Source: an uncultured Chlorobiaceae bacterium
Lineage (GTDB): Bacteria; Bacteroidota; Chlorobiia; Chlorobiales; Chlorobiaceae
Reading direction: 5' to 3'
DNA length: 7,084 nucleotides
Assembly: GCA_903929845.1 (NCBI GenBank)
Contig: CAIYWF010000259.1
Coordinates: forward strand, 1 to 7,084
Shown here: one piece after another, positions 1-6,317 of the stretch
Layout of the letters: each line of letters opens with the position of its first letter
Numbering within the stretch: position 1 is the stretch's first letter
Notes under the pieces: generated by a model
The model's input: only the letters and a program-made list of their open reading frames with translations
Told to the model about the DNA's origin: nothing
Database searches by the model: none
Translations under genes and position numbers: made by a program

Positions 1-362
1 CCGACACCGGTCACAATTGTCACTGCACCGGCCAGACTTGTAGTGCCATCATAAATCTTGCTTGCCGAGAGCGTTACTATCTTCGGGTTAACAGTAAGCG
101 TGTTGATGCTTGAGACGTTATCAGTAAAACCGTAGCCAAGACTGCTTCCCAATCCGCTGCTATAGGTTACATTATAACTTCCCGCTTTATAGGAGGCTGT
201 CTGTGCGCTTCCATTTATCATCCATGTTGCAGTTCCAGTAACCGTTCCCGGTGAAGTGTCACCGTTTGCATAAGAGCCATAGGTGCCTGCAAAACCTGGC
301 GTTGTATCACCATAAGTAATGGTATTGCGGCCAGGCGTTACAGTCAACAACGGTTGTTCGCG
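1..362 (-). other. MBG-like domain followed by the start of a YDG-type repeat domain in the TpsA protein
   Basis: Encodes about residues 1172-1291. The segment begins LLTVTPGRNTITYGD and continues with a beta-rich module ending in NTLTVNPKIV. This fits the MBG family of short Ig-like modules found in tandem in large bacterial adhesins. It is followed directly by LSASKIYDGTTSLAGAV, the signature of a YDG domain. Both families usually occur as many tandem copies, so the protein probably continues well past the window. Family assignment is from motif recall, not a search. Confidence 0.7.
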
Positions 363-3300
363 GTAGATGGCAGAGATTCCGGTAGAAAGTGCCAGTGAAT
401 AATTTGTAGTTGATTCGTTGCTCGCATAGCGGAAGTTGCCGCTGCCAGACCCGATGAGCGATGTCACTCCTGTACTGCCACTGATGCTGCCGGTATAGAG
501 CTTGGCCAAACCGCCAGATCCAACAGTGATACTACCACCGCTGATAATAATATCTCCACCTGTGGTTGTTATTGCAGCAGTATTCCTGCCAGCATTCAAG
601 GTAACAGCATTCGTTGAAGCGTCGGAGGTGGCAATAGTTTGCGAGACGGTCAGGTTCCCGGTCTGTGTTGCCACGTTCACCGTGCCAGTTGTGTTGATGA
701 TTCCATTGATACCGCCTGCAGTGCCAATAGTCAGAGCATCGCTGTTGAGGTAGATTAGATTGTCAACGCCACTGGCGGCAAGCGTGTTAACCATATTGCC
801 GGGGTTGCTCAGAGTGACATTGCCACCAATCAGTACCAGTTTATCAGCAAATAGAGAGCCATTCGTGCCTTCGGTGACGGTGCCTTTAAGGGCGATAGTG
901 TTTCCTGTCGCAGTCAGAGCTCCATTGAGGACGATAGCGCCGCCACTGATCAATGAAAAATTATTCATGAGAGTAAGGTTGCCACCAATAGTTACGTCAC
1001 CTGTTGTGGCGTTGCCGATGGTAATATCGGAAAATCCGCCAGTGAAATAGCTGGCAGGCAATGCCAAGATGCCACTCCCGCCAGCAATACCAATGGTTGT
1101 CCCTGTGGTTTTTGGAGTAATGGTAAGCGACCCCGCACTGGACAGGGTCGCTGTACCTGGGAGTGTGAGAGTATTAGCCGAGATGGTGATGGCGCCGCCT
1201 GAAGAGCTGATGACAGATTTGGTGTCAGCAATAGTTATGACATCTCCCGTTAGTGAAATCGCGCCAGTTTGAGTGTCGACACTCTGGTTGATTGACAGGA
1301 GACCTCCGGCATTGAAAGTCACTTGTGCGTCGGTTGTGGAAATCGCCTTGTCTATAATTACGGAGCCACCTGTTCCGCCTGACTGCAGCATGATTGAACT
1401 TGTAAACGAGTAAGGGGTTTCTGGATTTGAGCCAGTAAATGTTACCGTTCCGGTACCGTCAGCACGACCAAACGTAAGAGAGCTGAATCCGCTGATCTTG
1501 GAAAGATCTATGTTTTCACCTGTACCGATGGTCATATTGTCGTCAACATTGTACGGCATCAGCGTTATCTGGTTGGTAGAGTTTCCTGTCACACTTCCAG
1601 AAAACAAAAAATTATTGGCCTCAAGGATGGTATCCGAGATGGCTAATAACGTACTCTTGAAGGTAAGCGGTCCATTACAGGAGATCAACTGGCTGCCGCT
1701 GAGGGTTACTGGCTGGTCAAAGGTAATACCGCCACTGGAGACGGTTATGGAACTGCCAAGAGTATAAACTCCTGTATATGTTGCAGTTTCAAACGAGACA
1801 GATCCGCTGTTCAGCGTAATCGGTGACGTGGTTATGATAAAATTATCACCAGTGGTAAGGCTATTTCCCGAGATTTTAAGCACAAGATTGCCCGATCCGG
1901 TTATGGAGATTGGCCCATCTACATAAATTTGTCTTTCAACTCGCAGGGTGACATTACCGGTAGCAGTTACTCCTGCTGGTAGAATATGAATGAAATCACT
2001 GTTCTCATAAAGATTTATTGAACCATCAACATTTGCTGTGAAATAATCATAATCACTGATATTACCTGTATAATTGAGATTAAAGTCACCTGTTCCGTAT
2101 AGTTCGAGCAAACCAACGGCCTGGATTTCCGCATAAGATTGAACTCCGCCAGTACTTGTGATTTTCAGTTTACCACCACCAAGCAAAATAGAGCTGTTGA
2201 TGGTAACCGCTTTGTTGACTGCGCCGTTCGTGCCGCTTTGAAGCACAAGTTTCCCCCCGCCACCCGAAATGCCGGCATTGATCGTCACCGCGCCATCAGC
2301 CAGAAGCGACAGAGTACGAGAGGAAATATTGACGGTGCTGTTCACAACGATATCCCCAGTAATGTTACCGGAGCCAGGGGTACCAGTAGTAATCGTAACA
2401 TCACTGCTTTCAAGCGCAAAACTTATATCGGACGCCCGAATTGTTGAATTTTGAGTCGCAGGACTAAAATCCGGCGAGGTATAAACATCACCACTTACGG
2501 AGTCACCAATAGTCACATCATAAGGGTCAAGCAACCATAATCCAGTCTTACCCTTGCGGCCAGAAGCAGAAACCCAAATACCCGCCACATCCAGCCAATG
2601 CCCTGAAGTCTCAATCAATCCACCATCACCGCCATTAGGCCCGCCCATTGCCTCAAACGTCCCAAAAGCCCGTGTAACAGAGAGTGGATTGGTCACATCC
2701 GACCATGCCACAACGGTGCCGCCATTGCCAGTATCCGTGGCGTTGGCTTCAAGCAGCGCTCCCTGTTCAACAATGGTTCCCGTCGCCTGGTGAATGGAGG
2801 TGTCCTTCCCCTGCCAGTTACCGCCAACGAGCACTTCCCCACCGCCTGTTGCTCCGGATGCGGTCAGATGCGCACCATCTTTCACCAGAACACGGTCTCC
2901 CGTCGCAACAACTTGTCCACCCTTGCCATCCGCCGAGGAGGCATCCAGTGTACCAGTGACCGTTGTCATTCCTCCAACGGCATCGAGCAAAATACGCCCT
3001 TCTTTTAGCTGGAAAGAGTTCGCCTCAATAATCCCTGTGTTGTTTACCGTCGATTTTGAGAGCGCATCAGCCGCACTGGCGGTCATGATCACGAGCCCTC
3101 CGTCTGCCTTGACAAGACCTTTGTTTTCCACAAGTGCATCAATAGTGCCTTCATCCACCGTCAAGGTGATCAGCCCGTCCCCGGTAAAATCAACCGCAAC
3201 TTTATTGCCTGCTCCAAGAGCAACACTACCACTCCTGGCTGTAATGGTACCTTCGTTGGTGACTTTCGGAGCGATCAGCGCTACCACACCACCCTGAATA

Positions 3301-3875
3301 ATGCTGATACTGCCCTGATTAAGAATTTTTCCGGCATTGCCAGAAGTAAAGAACTTGTATTTCGCGGCAAGAAAATCGCTGTCGAGCATATTGAGCGACG
3401 AGGCTACAAGACCGCCGACATTTACCGTTGCGCTCTTGCCGAAGATTATGCCTGCCTGATTGAGCAGAAAAATCAGGCCGTTGGCCGAGAGCGAACCCAT
3501 GATCTGCGAGGGGTTTTGGTCGCTGACGCGGTTCAGCGCTACGGCAGAACTGTTCGGCTGGCTGAAGTGGACTGAAGCATTTTCCCCAATATTAAAGCTT
3601 TGCCAGTTGGCAATCATTTTCTGGCTGGACTGGTTCACCGTCATCCGGGTGCCGCTGATTGCGATGCTGCCGTTGCCTGAGGTTATCCGGGCGCCAGCGG
3701 GAAGCGCCCCGGGGTCAATGGCACAAGCCTGCCCGGGGAAAGCATACATTGCGACCAAAAGAGCTATACTCCGAAGGATTGATGAGGGAACCTTTCCATT
3801 ACCCTTAACCTTTTCGGAAACAACAATCCATCTCTCCTTTGTTTTGGACCAGATGATGTTGCATATCCTGTTCAT
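1..3875 (-). CDS. Filamentous-haemagglutinin-like two-partner-secretion exoprotein (TpsA family), 3' end beyond window
   Basis: Large secreted surface protein, expected to cross the inner membrane by Sec and the outer membrane through a TpsB-type pore (family knowledge; no TpsB is seen). The frame is open from ATG 3875 to the window edge: 1291 codons with no stop, and no in-frame terminus in the window. Residues 1-30 (MNRICNIIWSKTKERW, then VVSEKVKGNGK) match the extended signal peptide region (ESPR). A hydrophobic segment (33-46) and an AxA-like site (ACA, 50-52) follow, so cleavage is likely near 52/53. Residues 53 to about 190 form the TPS/haemagglutination domain: SFNIGENASVHFSQ, then ALNRV near 113, NPSQ at 121-124 and LLNQAGIIFG at 137-146 (the usual NPNG appears as NQAG). 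GGDGGLIETSG (415-425) and LWLLDP (446-451) are typical of these adhesins. Residues from about 460 to 1165 are Gly/Thr/Ser/Asn-rich imperfect beta-helix-like repeats. Residues from about 1172 resemble an MBG domain (ITYGDTTPGFAG), then a YDG-type domain (SASKIYDGTTSL) starts at the window edge. Only Cys 5, 51 and 733 were noticed. No clear Shine-Dalgarno precedes the ATG, but the ESPR fixes the start. Ligand and host or partner are unknown. Confidence 0.93.
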   Translation of the reverse strand, partial: MNRICNIIWSKTKERWIVVSEKVKGNGKVPSSILRSIALLVAMYAFPGQACAIDPGALPAGARITSGNGSIAISGTRMTVNQSSQKMIANWQSFNIGENASVHFSQPNSSAVALNRVSDQNPSQIMGSLSANGLIFLLNQAGIIFGKSATVNVGGLVASSLNMLDSDFLAAKYKFFTSGNAGKILNQGSISIIQGGVVALIAPKVTNEGTITARSGSVALGAGNKVAVDFTGDGLITLTVDEGTIDALVENKGLVKADGGLVIMTASAADALSKSTVNNTGIIEANSFQLKEGRILLDAVGGMTTVTGTLDASSADGKGGQVVATGDRVLVKDGAHLTASGATGGGEVLVGGNWQGKDTSIHQATGTIVEQGALLEANATDTGNGGTVVAWSDVTNPLSVTRAFGTFEAMGGPNGGDGGLIETSGHWLDVAGIWVSASGRKGKTGLWLLDPYDVTIGDSVSGDVYTSPDFSPATQNSTIRASDISFALESSDVTITTGTPGSGNITGDIVVNSTVNISSRTLSLLADGAVTINAGISGGGGKLVLQSGTNGAVNKAVTINSSILLGGGKLKITSTGGVQSYAEIQAVGLLELYGTGDFNLNYTGNISDYDYFTANVDGSINLYENSDFIHILPAGVTATGNVTLRVERQIYVDGPISITGSGNLVLKISGNSLTTGDNFIITTSPITLNSGSVSFETATYTGVYTLGSSITVSSGGITFDQPVTLSGSQLISCNGPLTFKSTLLAISDTILEANNFLFSGSVTGNSTNQITLMPYNVDDNMTIGTGENIDLSKISGFSSLTFGRADGTGTVTFTGSNPETPYSFTSSIMLQSGGTGGSVIIDKAISTTDAQVTFNAGGLLSINQSVDTQTGAISLTGDVITIADTKSVISSSGGAITISANTLTLPGTATLSSAGSLTITPKTTGTTIGIAGGSGILALPASYFTGGFSDITIGNATTGDVTIGGNLTLMNNFSLISGGAIVLNGALTATGNTIALKGTVTEGTNGSLFADKLVLIGGNVTLSNPGNMVNTLAASGVDNLIYLNSDALTIGTAGGINGIINTTGTVNVATQTGNLTVSQTIATSDASTNAVTLNAGRNTAAITTTGGDIIISGGSITVGSGGLAKLYTGSISGSTGVTSLIGSGSGNFRYASNESTTNYSLALSTGISAIYREQPLLTVTPGRNTITYGDTTPGFAGTYGSYANGDTSPGTVTGTATWMINGSAQTASYKAGSYNVTYSSGLGSSLGYGFTDNVSSINTLTVNPKIVTLSASKIYDGTTSLAGAVTIVTGV
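3720..3875 (-). other. ESPR-type extended signal peptide of the TpsA protein
   Basis: Encodes residues 1-52. The first 30 residues are the conserved ESPR with aromatic and basic residues (MNRI, IW, W16, VVSEKVKGNGK). A classical hydrophobic core and a small-x-small cleavage site (A50-C51-A52) follow. ESPRs are known mainly on very large autotransporters and TpsA proteins, where they slow inner-membrane export. This region decides the start codon: the in-frame ATG at residue 43 (within the hydrophobic core) would remove the ESPR and most of the signal peptide. Confidence 0.85.
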
Positions 3876-3942
3876 AATTCAAATTCTTACATATAAGACT
3901 GTGCAGGCAGACCCGATGGATGATCATAAGATCCCTGACCAG
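3876..3942 (-). other. Short gap between channel gene stop and TpsA start
   Basis: Sixty-seven bases separate the TGA of the 718-residue membrane protein from the TpsA ATG, both on the minus strand. I see no G+C-rich hairpin with a T-tract, so read-through from the channel gene is plausible. A TTGACT hexamer lies at 3946-3941, overlapping the end of the upstream gene, but there is no well-placed -10 at 16-18 bp; TATGAT is only 12 bp downstream. An independent promoter here is therefore not supported. No good Shine-Dalgarno is visible; the nearest purine run, AAGAA, lies about 8-9 bases before the ATG. Confidence 0.4.
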
Positions 3943-6099
3943 TCAATAAAAGCTTACCAAGGTAATAAGGTATAATATGCCTGAGTATAATGGCCAGTAC
4001 AGATACCTGTAAAATATTCCATGCTTGTAAGTAAACAGAAATCCGCTCTGCTTCGTAATGGCGACTACAAAAATCACATTAATCAGCATTGCAAAATAAA
4101 TCATGAAATAGATTTTTTCGATATAGAGAATACCCTGAGGTACCACCTGTATCCTGACACTTTGTATTGTGACCACCAGGAACATCGTAAAGGCGGTTCC
4201 TATAGCTGTAGCCTCATTGGCATCAAAGCTGAATGATTCTGAATCCCTTTCGTGAGTGATCATATAGACACCGGAAAACAGGATTACCATAATGATGAAT
4301 ATTGGAATCATCATGGAAACAACGCTGCTGAGCCAGTCACGCTCGATGTTGATGTTCAAGGTAAGGTTTTTGACGCTGGGACTCTCAAGAAGCGTACGAC
4401 GTCCATAATCTATATTGTCTGCTTGTTCTGAAAAATTAAAATAGGTATTGTTAACATTCCAGCCGGAAATTGAGAAACCATCAGACACCATAGGGTTGGT
4501 TGTCGGGGAGGTGATTTTGTACGATGCGATATCGGGAACGAAAATAGTGGATCCGAACTTCTTGGGTTGACACATCCTGATTTTGACATTGTACCTGTCG
4601 AAAGGGTAGAGTGAACTCTTTAAATCCTGCTGGAGTCGAGTACAGAAATTCCATCCAATAACCTGAAAGCCATTTTCTTCCATTCGGAAACTTTCGTACA
4701 TCTTGGTTTCAATCTGATCAGGAAACAGTATACCCCCAACTTGCTTTGCATCCATACCCGCAGGAATACGTTGCCACATCGTCCCGTACACCTCGGCCAT
4801 TTCATTTGGCTCTGAAACAGAAAGAGAATTGACCGTAATACCTGTCTGGATAAATTGCGGTGGCGAAGACTGAGTATGCTGAGCCATCTCTGTCTGTTCT
4901 TTCTTGTACTGCTCAATTTGAGAGAATGTGGTAATACAGTTGTCTTCATAAGGCGAATTTGCGCCTCTTGTGATATGGAGCGCCCATATACAAACAAGAC
5001 CCGCTATAAATATACAACTGACAAACCATGAATATTGTTTGATCCGTTTATGGAAAACTTCAGATGATGAAGACAAAAAAACGAAATAGAGGCCCGACAG
5101 GAGCAGGAAAAAAATAAATGCTGAAAGCAATTGCATCAACTGTTGTTTCAGAAAGCCATTAGGCACTGTTAGCTCATCGACAATCAGGCCAACTCCTGTA
5201 AACCATCCTGTTGATGCTACGGGTTCAAACCGAAATATTGTTTTCTGACCGTTAATAATGCTTTTTTCAAGGATGCTGATACCAGTTTTAGCCTTAAATG
5301 CGTGCTGCAGGTTATTGCTGTTATCTGCCGTATAAGTACTTCTGGCATAATCCAGCAGTTTGAAATTATTGATAACAAGATTCTTGTTAGGGTGGTCAAG
5401 CATTACTCCATCACCATTAACAAGAAAACGATAGCCATACTGTCCCAACGTCTGAAAGTCAAGCGACTTCTGAAAATCATCGATAGAGATTTTCGCAGAA
5501 ACAATTCCGATCAGTTTTTTTTCGCCAGAAACAGAGGTAGTGTAAAGCCTCTTCTGATAGTTCAGTACAACAGCCTTGTCACTCTTGTTCCAGGCTGCTT
5601 TTTGCCACCCATCTTTCGTGCCAGGCAGTTCCGCATCCGGCAATCCACCGCTGGCATCGGAAGTGCCGGTAACCGTCATATCCATCATACGATTAATGCT
5701 GCCAAGACTCGACAGTTTCTTGTATACTGCGGATGATTCAGAGTCAGATAAAAATCTGATTGAATAACGACACTGAACATTATTACTTTTATTTGAGAGA
5801 ACAGCAATCAGATCATTTTCATTAAACTCTTTCTTTCCTGTAACAAGAGCGATATCTCCGACTGTTCGCTCAATGCCTCTGGCCATGTTATCGATTTTAC
5901 GGGAGCCTGACTTGGCAGCATTGATTGCCTTGGTGTTTATACTATTGTTGGTTGAAGAATACAGAAAAGCGAGATTGACAGAAAAATACATCAGTACAGC
6001 AAAGGCAATTCCGGACAGCAATATCAAAACTACCTTTACTCTTTGATAGAGAACCTTGTTGTGGTTTGGCGTCCATTGTTTTATTTGATCTAATGACAT
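3943..6099 (-). CDS. Cache-domain sensor fused to a pentameric ligand-gated ion channel-like module (inner membrane)
   Basis: Predicted inner-membrane receptor-channel, 718 residues. TM1 is at about 21-47. A periplasmic dCache-like domain (about 48-318) carries GYRFLVNGDGVMLDHPNKN (222-240) and STGWFTGVGLIVDEL (296-310). TM2 is at about 321-343, followed by a short basic cytoplasmic loop (HKRIK) and TM3 (about 358-377). The second periplasmic domain (about 412-587) reads like a Cys-loop/GLIC ligand-binding sandwich: TGITVNSLSV, MWQRI, FPD (459-461), ENGFQVIGW, the Pro-loop YPFD (498-501), then GFSISGWNV. Pre-M1 Arg587 stands 12 residues before Pro599 in M1 (590-613). M2 (629-650) leads to Pro654, M3 is at 657-682 and M4 at 697-717, with no long M3-M4 loop, as in other bacterial members. 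The family forms pentameric ion channels opened by ligand or pH; ligand and ion here are unknown. An in-frame TGA at 6111-6109 makes ATG 6099 the first possible ATG, although no Shine-Dalgarno is seen. The Cache half is secure. The channel half is inferred from motif order; a DUF4436-like YPFD protein is the main alternative. Confidence 0.75.
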   Translation of the reverse strand: MSLDQIKQWTPNHNKVLYQRVKVVLILLSGIAFAVLMYFSVNLAFLYSSTNNSINTKAINAAKSGSRKIDNMARGIERTVGDIALVTGKKEFNENDLIAVLSNKSNNVQCRYSIRFLSDSESSAVYKKLSSLGSINRMMDMTVTGTSDASGGLPDAELPGTKDGWQKAAWNKSDKAVVLNYQKRLYTTSVSGEKKLIGIVSAKISIDDFQKSLDFQTLGQYGYRFLVNGDGVMLDHPNKNLVINNFKLLDYARSTYTADNSNNLQHAFKAKTGISILEKSIINGQKTIFRFEPVASTGWFTGVGLIVDELTVPNGFLKQQLMQLLSAFIFFLLLSGLYFVFLSSSSEVFHKRIKQYSWFVSCIFIAGLVCIWALHITRGANSPYEDNCITTFSQIEQYKKEQTEMAQHTQSSPPQFIQTGITVNSLSVSEPNEMAEVYGTMWQRIPAGMDAKQVGGILFPDQIETKMYESFRMEENGFQVIGWNFCTRLQQDLKSSLYPFDRYNVKIRMCQPKKFGSTIFVPDIASYKITSPTTNPMVSDGFSISGWNVNNTYFNFSEQADNIDYGRRTLLESPSVKNLTLNINIERDWLSSVVSMMIPIFIIMVILFSGVYMITHERDSESFSFDANEATAIGTAFTMFLVVTIQSVRIQVVPQGILYIEKIYFMIYFAMLINVIFVVAITKQSGFLFTYKHGIFYRYLYWPLYSGILYLITLVSFY
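3946..4866 (-). other. pLGIC-like ligand-binding sandwich and M1-M4 pore region
   Basis: Encodes residues 412-718. Recalled GLIC landmarks line up without gaps over key stretches. Arg587 to Pro599 equals the GLIC pre-M1 Arg to M1 Pro distance (12). Glu629 to Pro654 equals the GLIC -2' Glu to M2-M3 Pro distance (25). FPD/ENG/GW/YPFD occur in the same order as the GLIC WIPE/DG/YPFD segments. The sandwich is about 16 residues shorter than GLIC between the MWQ tryptophan and YPFD, and the M1-M2 linker is about 12 residues longer. Confidence 0.68.
5146..5958 (-). other. Periplasmic dCache-like sensor domain
   Basis: Encodes residues 48-318, between TM1 and TM2. The order is typical of double Cache domains: a long helix (about 52-82), a region with W165 and W170, the strand-rich KRLYTTSVSGEKKLIGIVSA (183-202), ISIDDFQK, the GxxxLDHP signature (231-236) and a final STGWFTGVG strand before the membrane. 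Cache domains bind amino acids, organic acids, amines and similar small molecules in the periplasm. I cannot assign a ligand. Confidence 0.8.
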
Positions 6100-6173
6100 G
6101 ATGGGGCATCAATGGATAGAGTTTTGGAATACAGCAGTCATTAAAAAGACTCAATGTTCTCGGTTAAAGTTTC

Positions 6174-6203
6174 ATATTAAAATCAATAACAGGAAGTTGT
6201 CAT
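6174..6203 (-). promoter_or_regulatory. Candidate sigma-70-like promoter for the channel gene
   Basis: Minus-strand ATGACA (6203-6198) is followed after 18 bp by TAATAT (6179-6174), in an AT-rich stretch. This would start transcription about 70 bases upstream of the channel ATG. It matches consensus in 5 of 6 and 4 of 6 bases. Such matches are common in AT-rich DNA, so this is only a candidate. Confidence 0.25.
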
Positions 6204-6220
6204 TTGTAATGTAATACAAA
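6203..6220. repeat. Short inverted repeat (possible operator) in the ParA-channel gap
   Basis: TTTGTA-ATGTAA-TACAAA forms two perfect 6-base arms around a 6-base spacer, an 18-bp dyad that shares one base with the candidate -35 box at 6203-6198. Size and spacing suit a dimeric repressor or activator site. It lacks a T-tract and G+C content, so it is not a good terminator. No regulator gene is adjacent to support it. Confidence 0.3.
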
Positions 6221-6267
6221 CCAAAAAGCACGAAACCACTACAGCAAAAGATACAGAAAAGATCATC

Positions 6268-6296
6268 AATAAAGAACTCAATACAAGGTTCGTCAA
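6268..6296 (-). promoter_or_regulatory. Second, weaker promoter-like hexamer pair downstream of parA
   Basis: Minus-strand TTGACG (6296-6291) is followed after 17 bp by TTTATT (6273-6268). The -35 matches 5 of 6 bases, the -10 only 4 of 6. It would give a leader of about 160 bases before the channel ATG. The rest of the 218-bp gap (6100-6317) shows no tRNA-like structure, open frame with a ribosome site, or clear terminator for the ParA gene. Confidence 0.2.
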
Positions 6297-6317
6297 GGCA
6301 TTTAAACGCTGGATGGA

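Noticed and set aside
480..2460. Repetitive appearance of the adhesin coding region, considered as a CRISPR array or DNA tandem repeat
   Set aside because: There are no identical repeats at regular spacing. The similarity is at the protein level (Gly/Thr/Asn beta-helix turns) and the frame is continuous.
3918..3946. TTGACT with a downstream TATGAT as a promoter for the TpsA gene
   Set aside because: The spacer is only 12 bp and the alternatives at 16-18 bp match the -10 consensus poorly.
2794..3975. Plus-strand open frames of about 167-171 codons at 2794-3297 and 3460-3975, and many smaller ones across 500-3300
   Set aside because: They lie antisense to the TpsA frame, which has ESPR, TPS-domain and MBG/YDG motifs and 1291 codons without a stop. 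Their proteins are Pro/Ser/Val-rich low-complexity products expected from reading Gly/Thr/Asn repeats backwards.
4620..4997. Minus-strand 125-codon frame inside the channel gene
   Set aside because: It is an out-of-frame shadow of the 718-residue protein with an Arg/Ser/Leu-rich product and no motif.
5302..5736. Plus-strand 144-codon frame and nearby 63-codon frame
   Set aside because: Antisense to the Cache domain, whose GVMLDHPNKN motif is clear on the other strand. No ribosome site or family similarity is visible.
3943..6099. Chemoreceptor or histidine kinase, as suggested by the Cache domain
   Set aside because: There is no HAMP, methyl-accepting, kinase or GGDEF region. The part after the Cache domain is another periplasmic domain plus four membrane spans.
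5942..6154. Minus-strand 70-codon frame starting upstream of the channel ATG
   Set aside because: It overlaps the channel gene start in another frame, has no ribosome site and no recognisable domain. A leader peptide is possible but unsupported.
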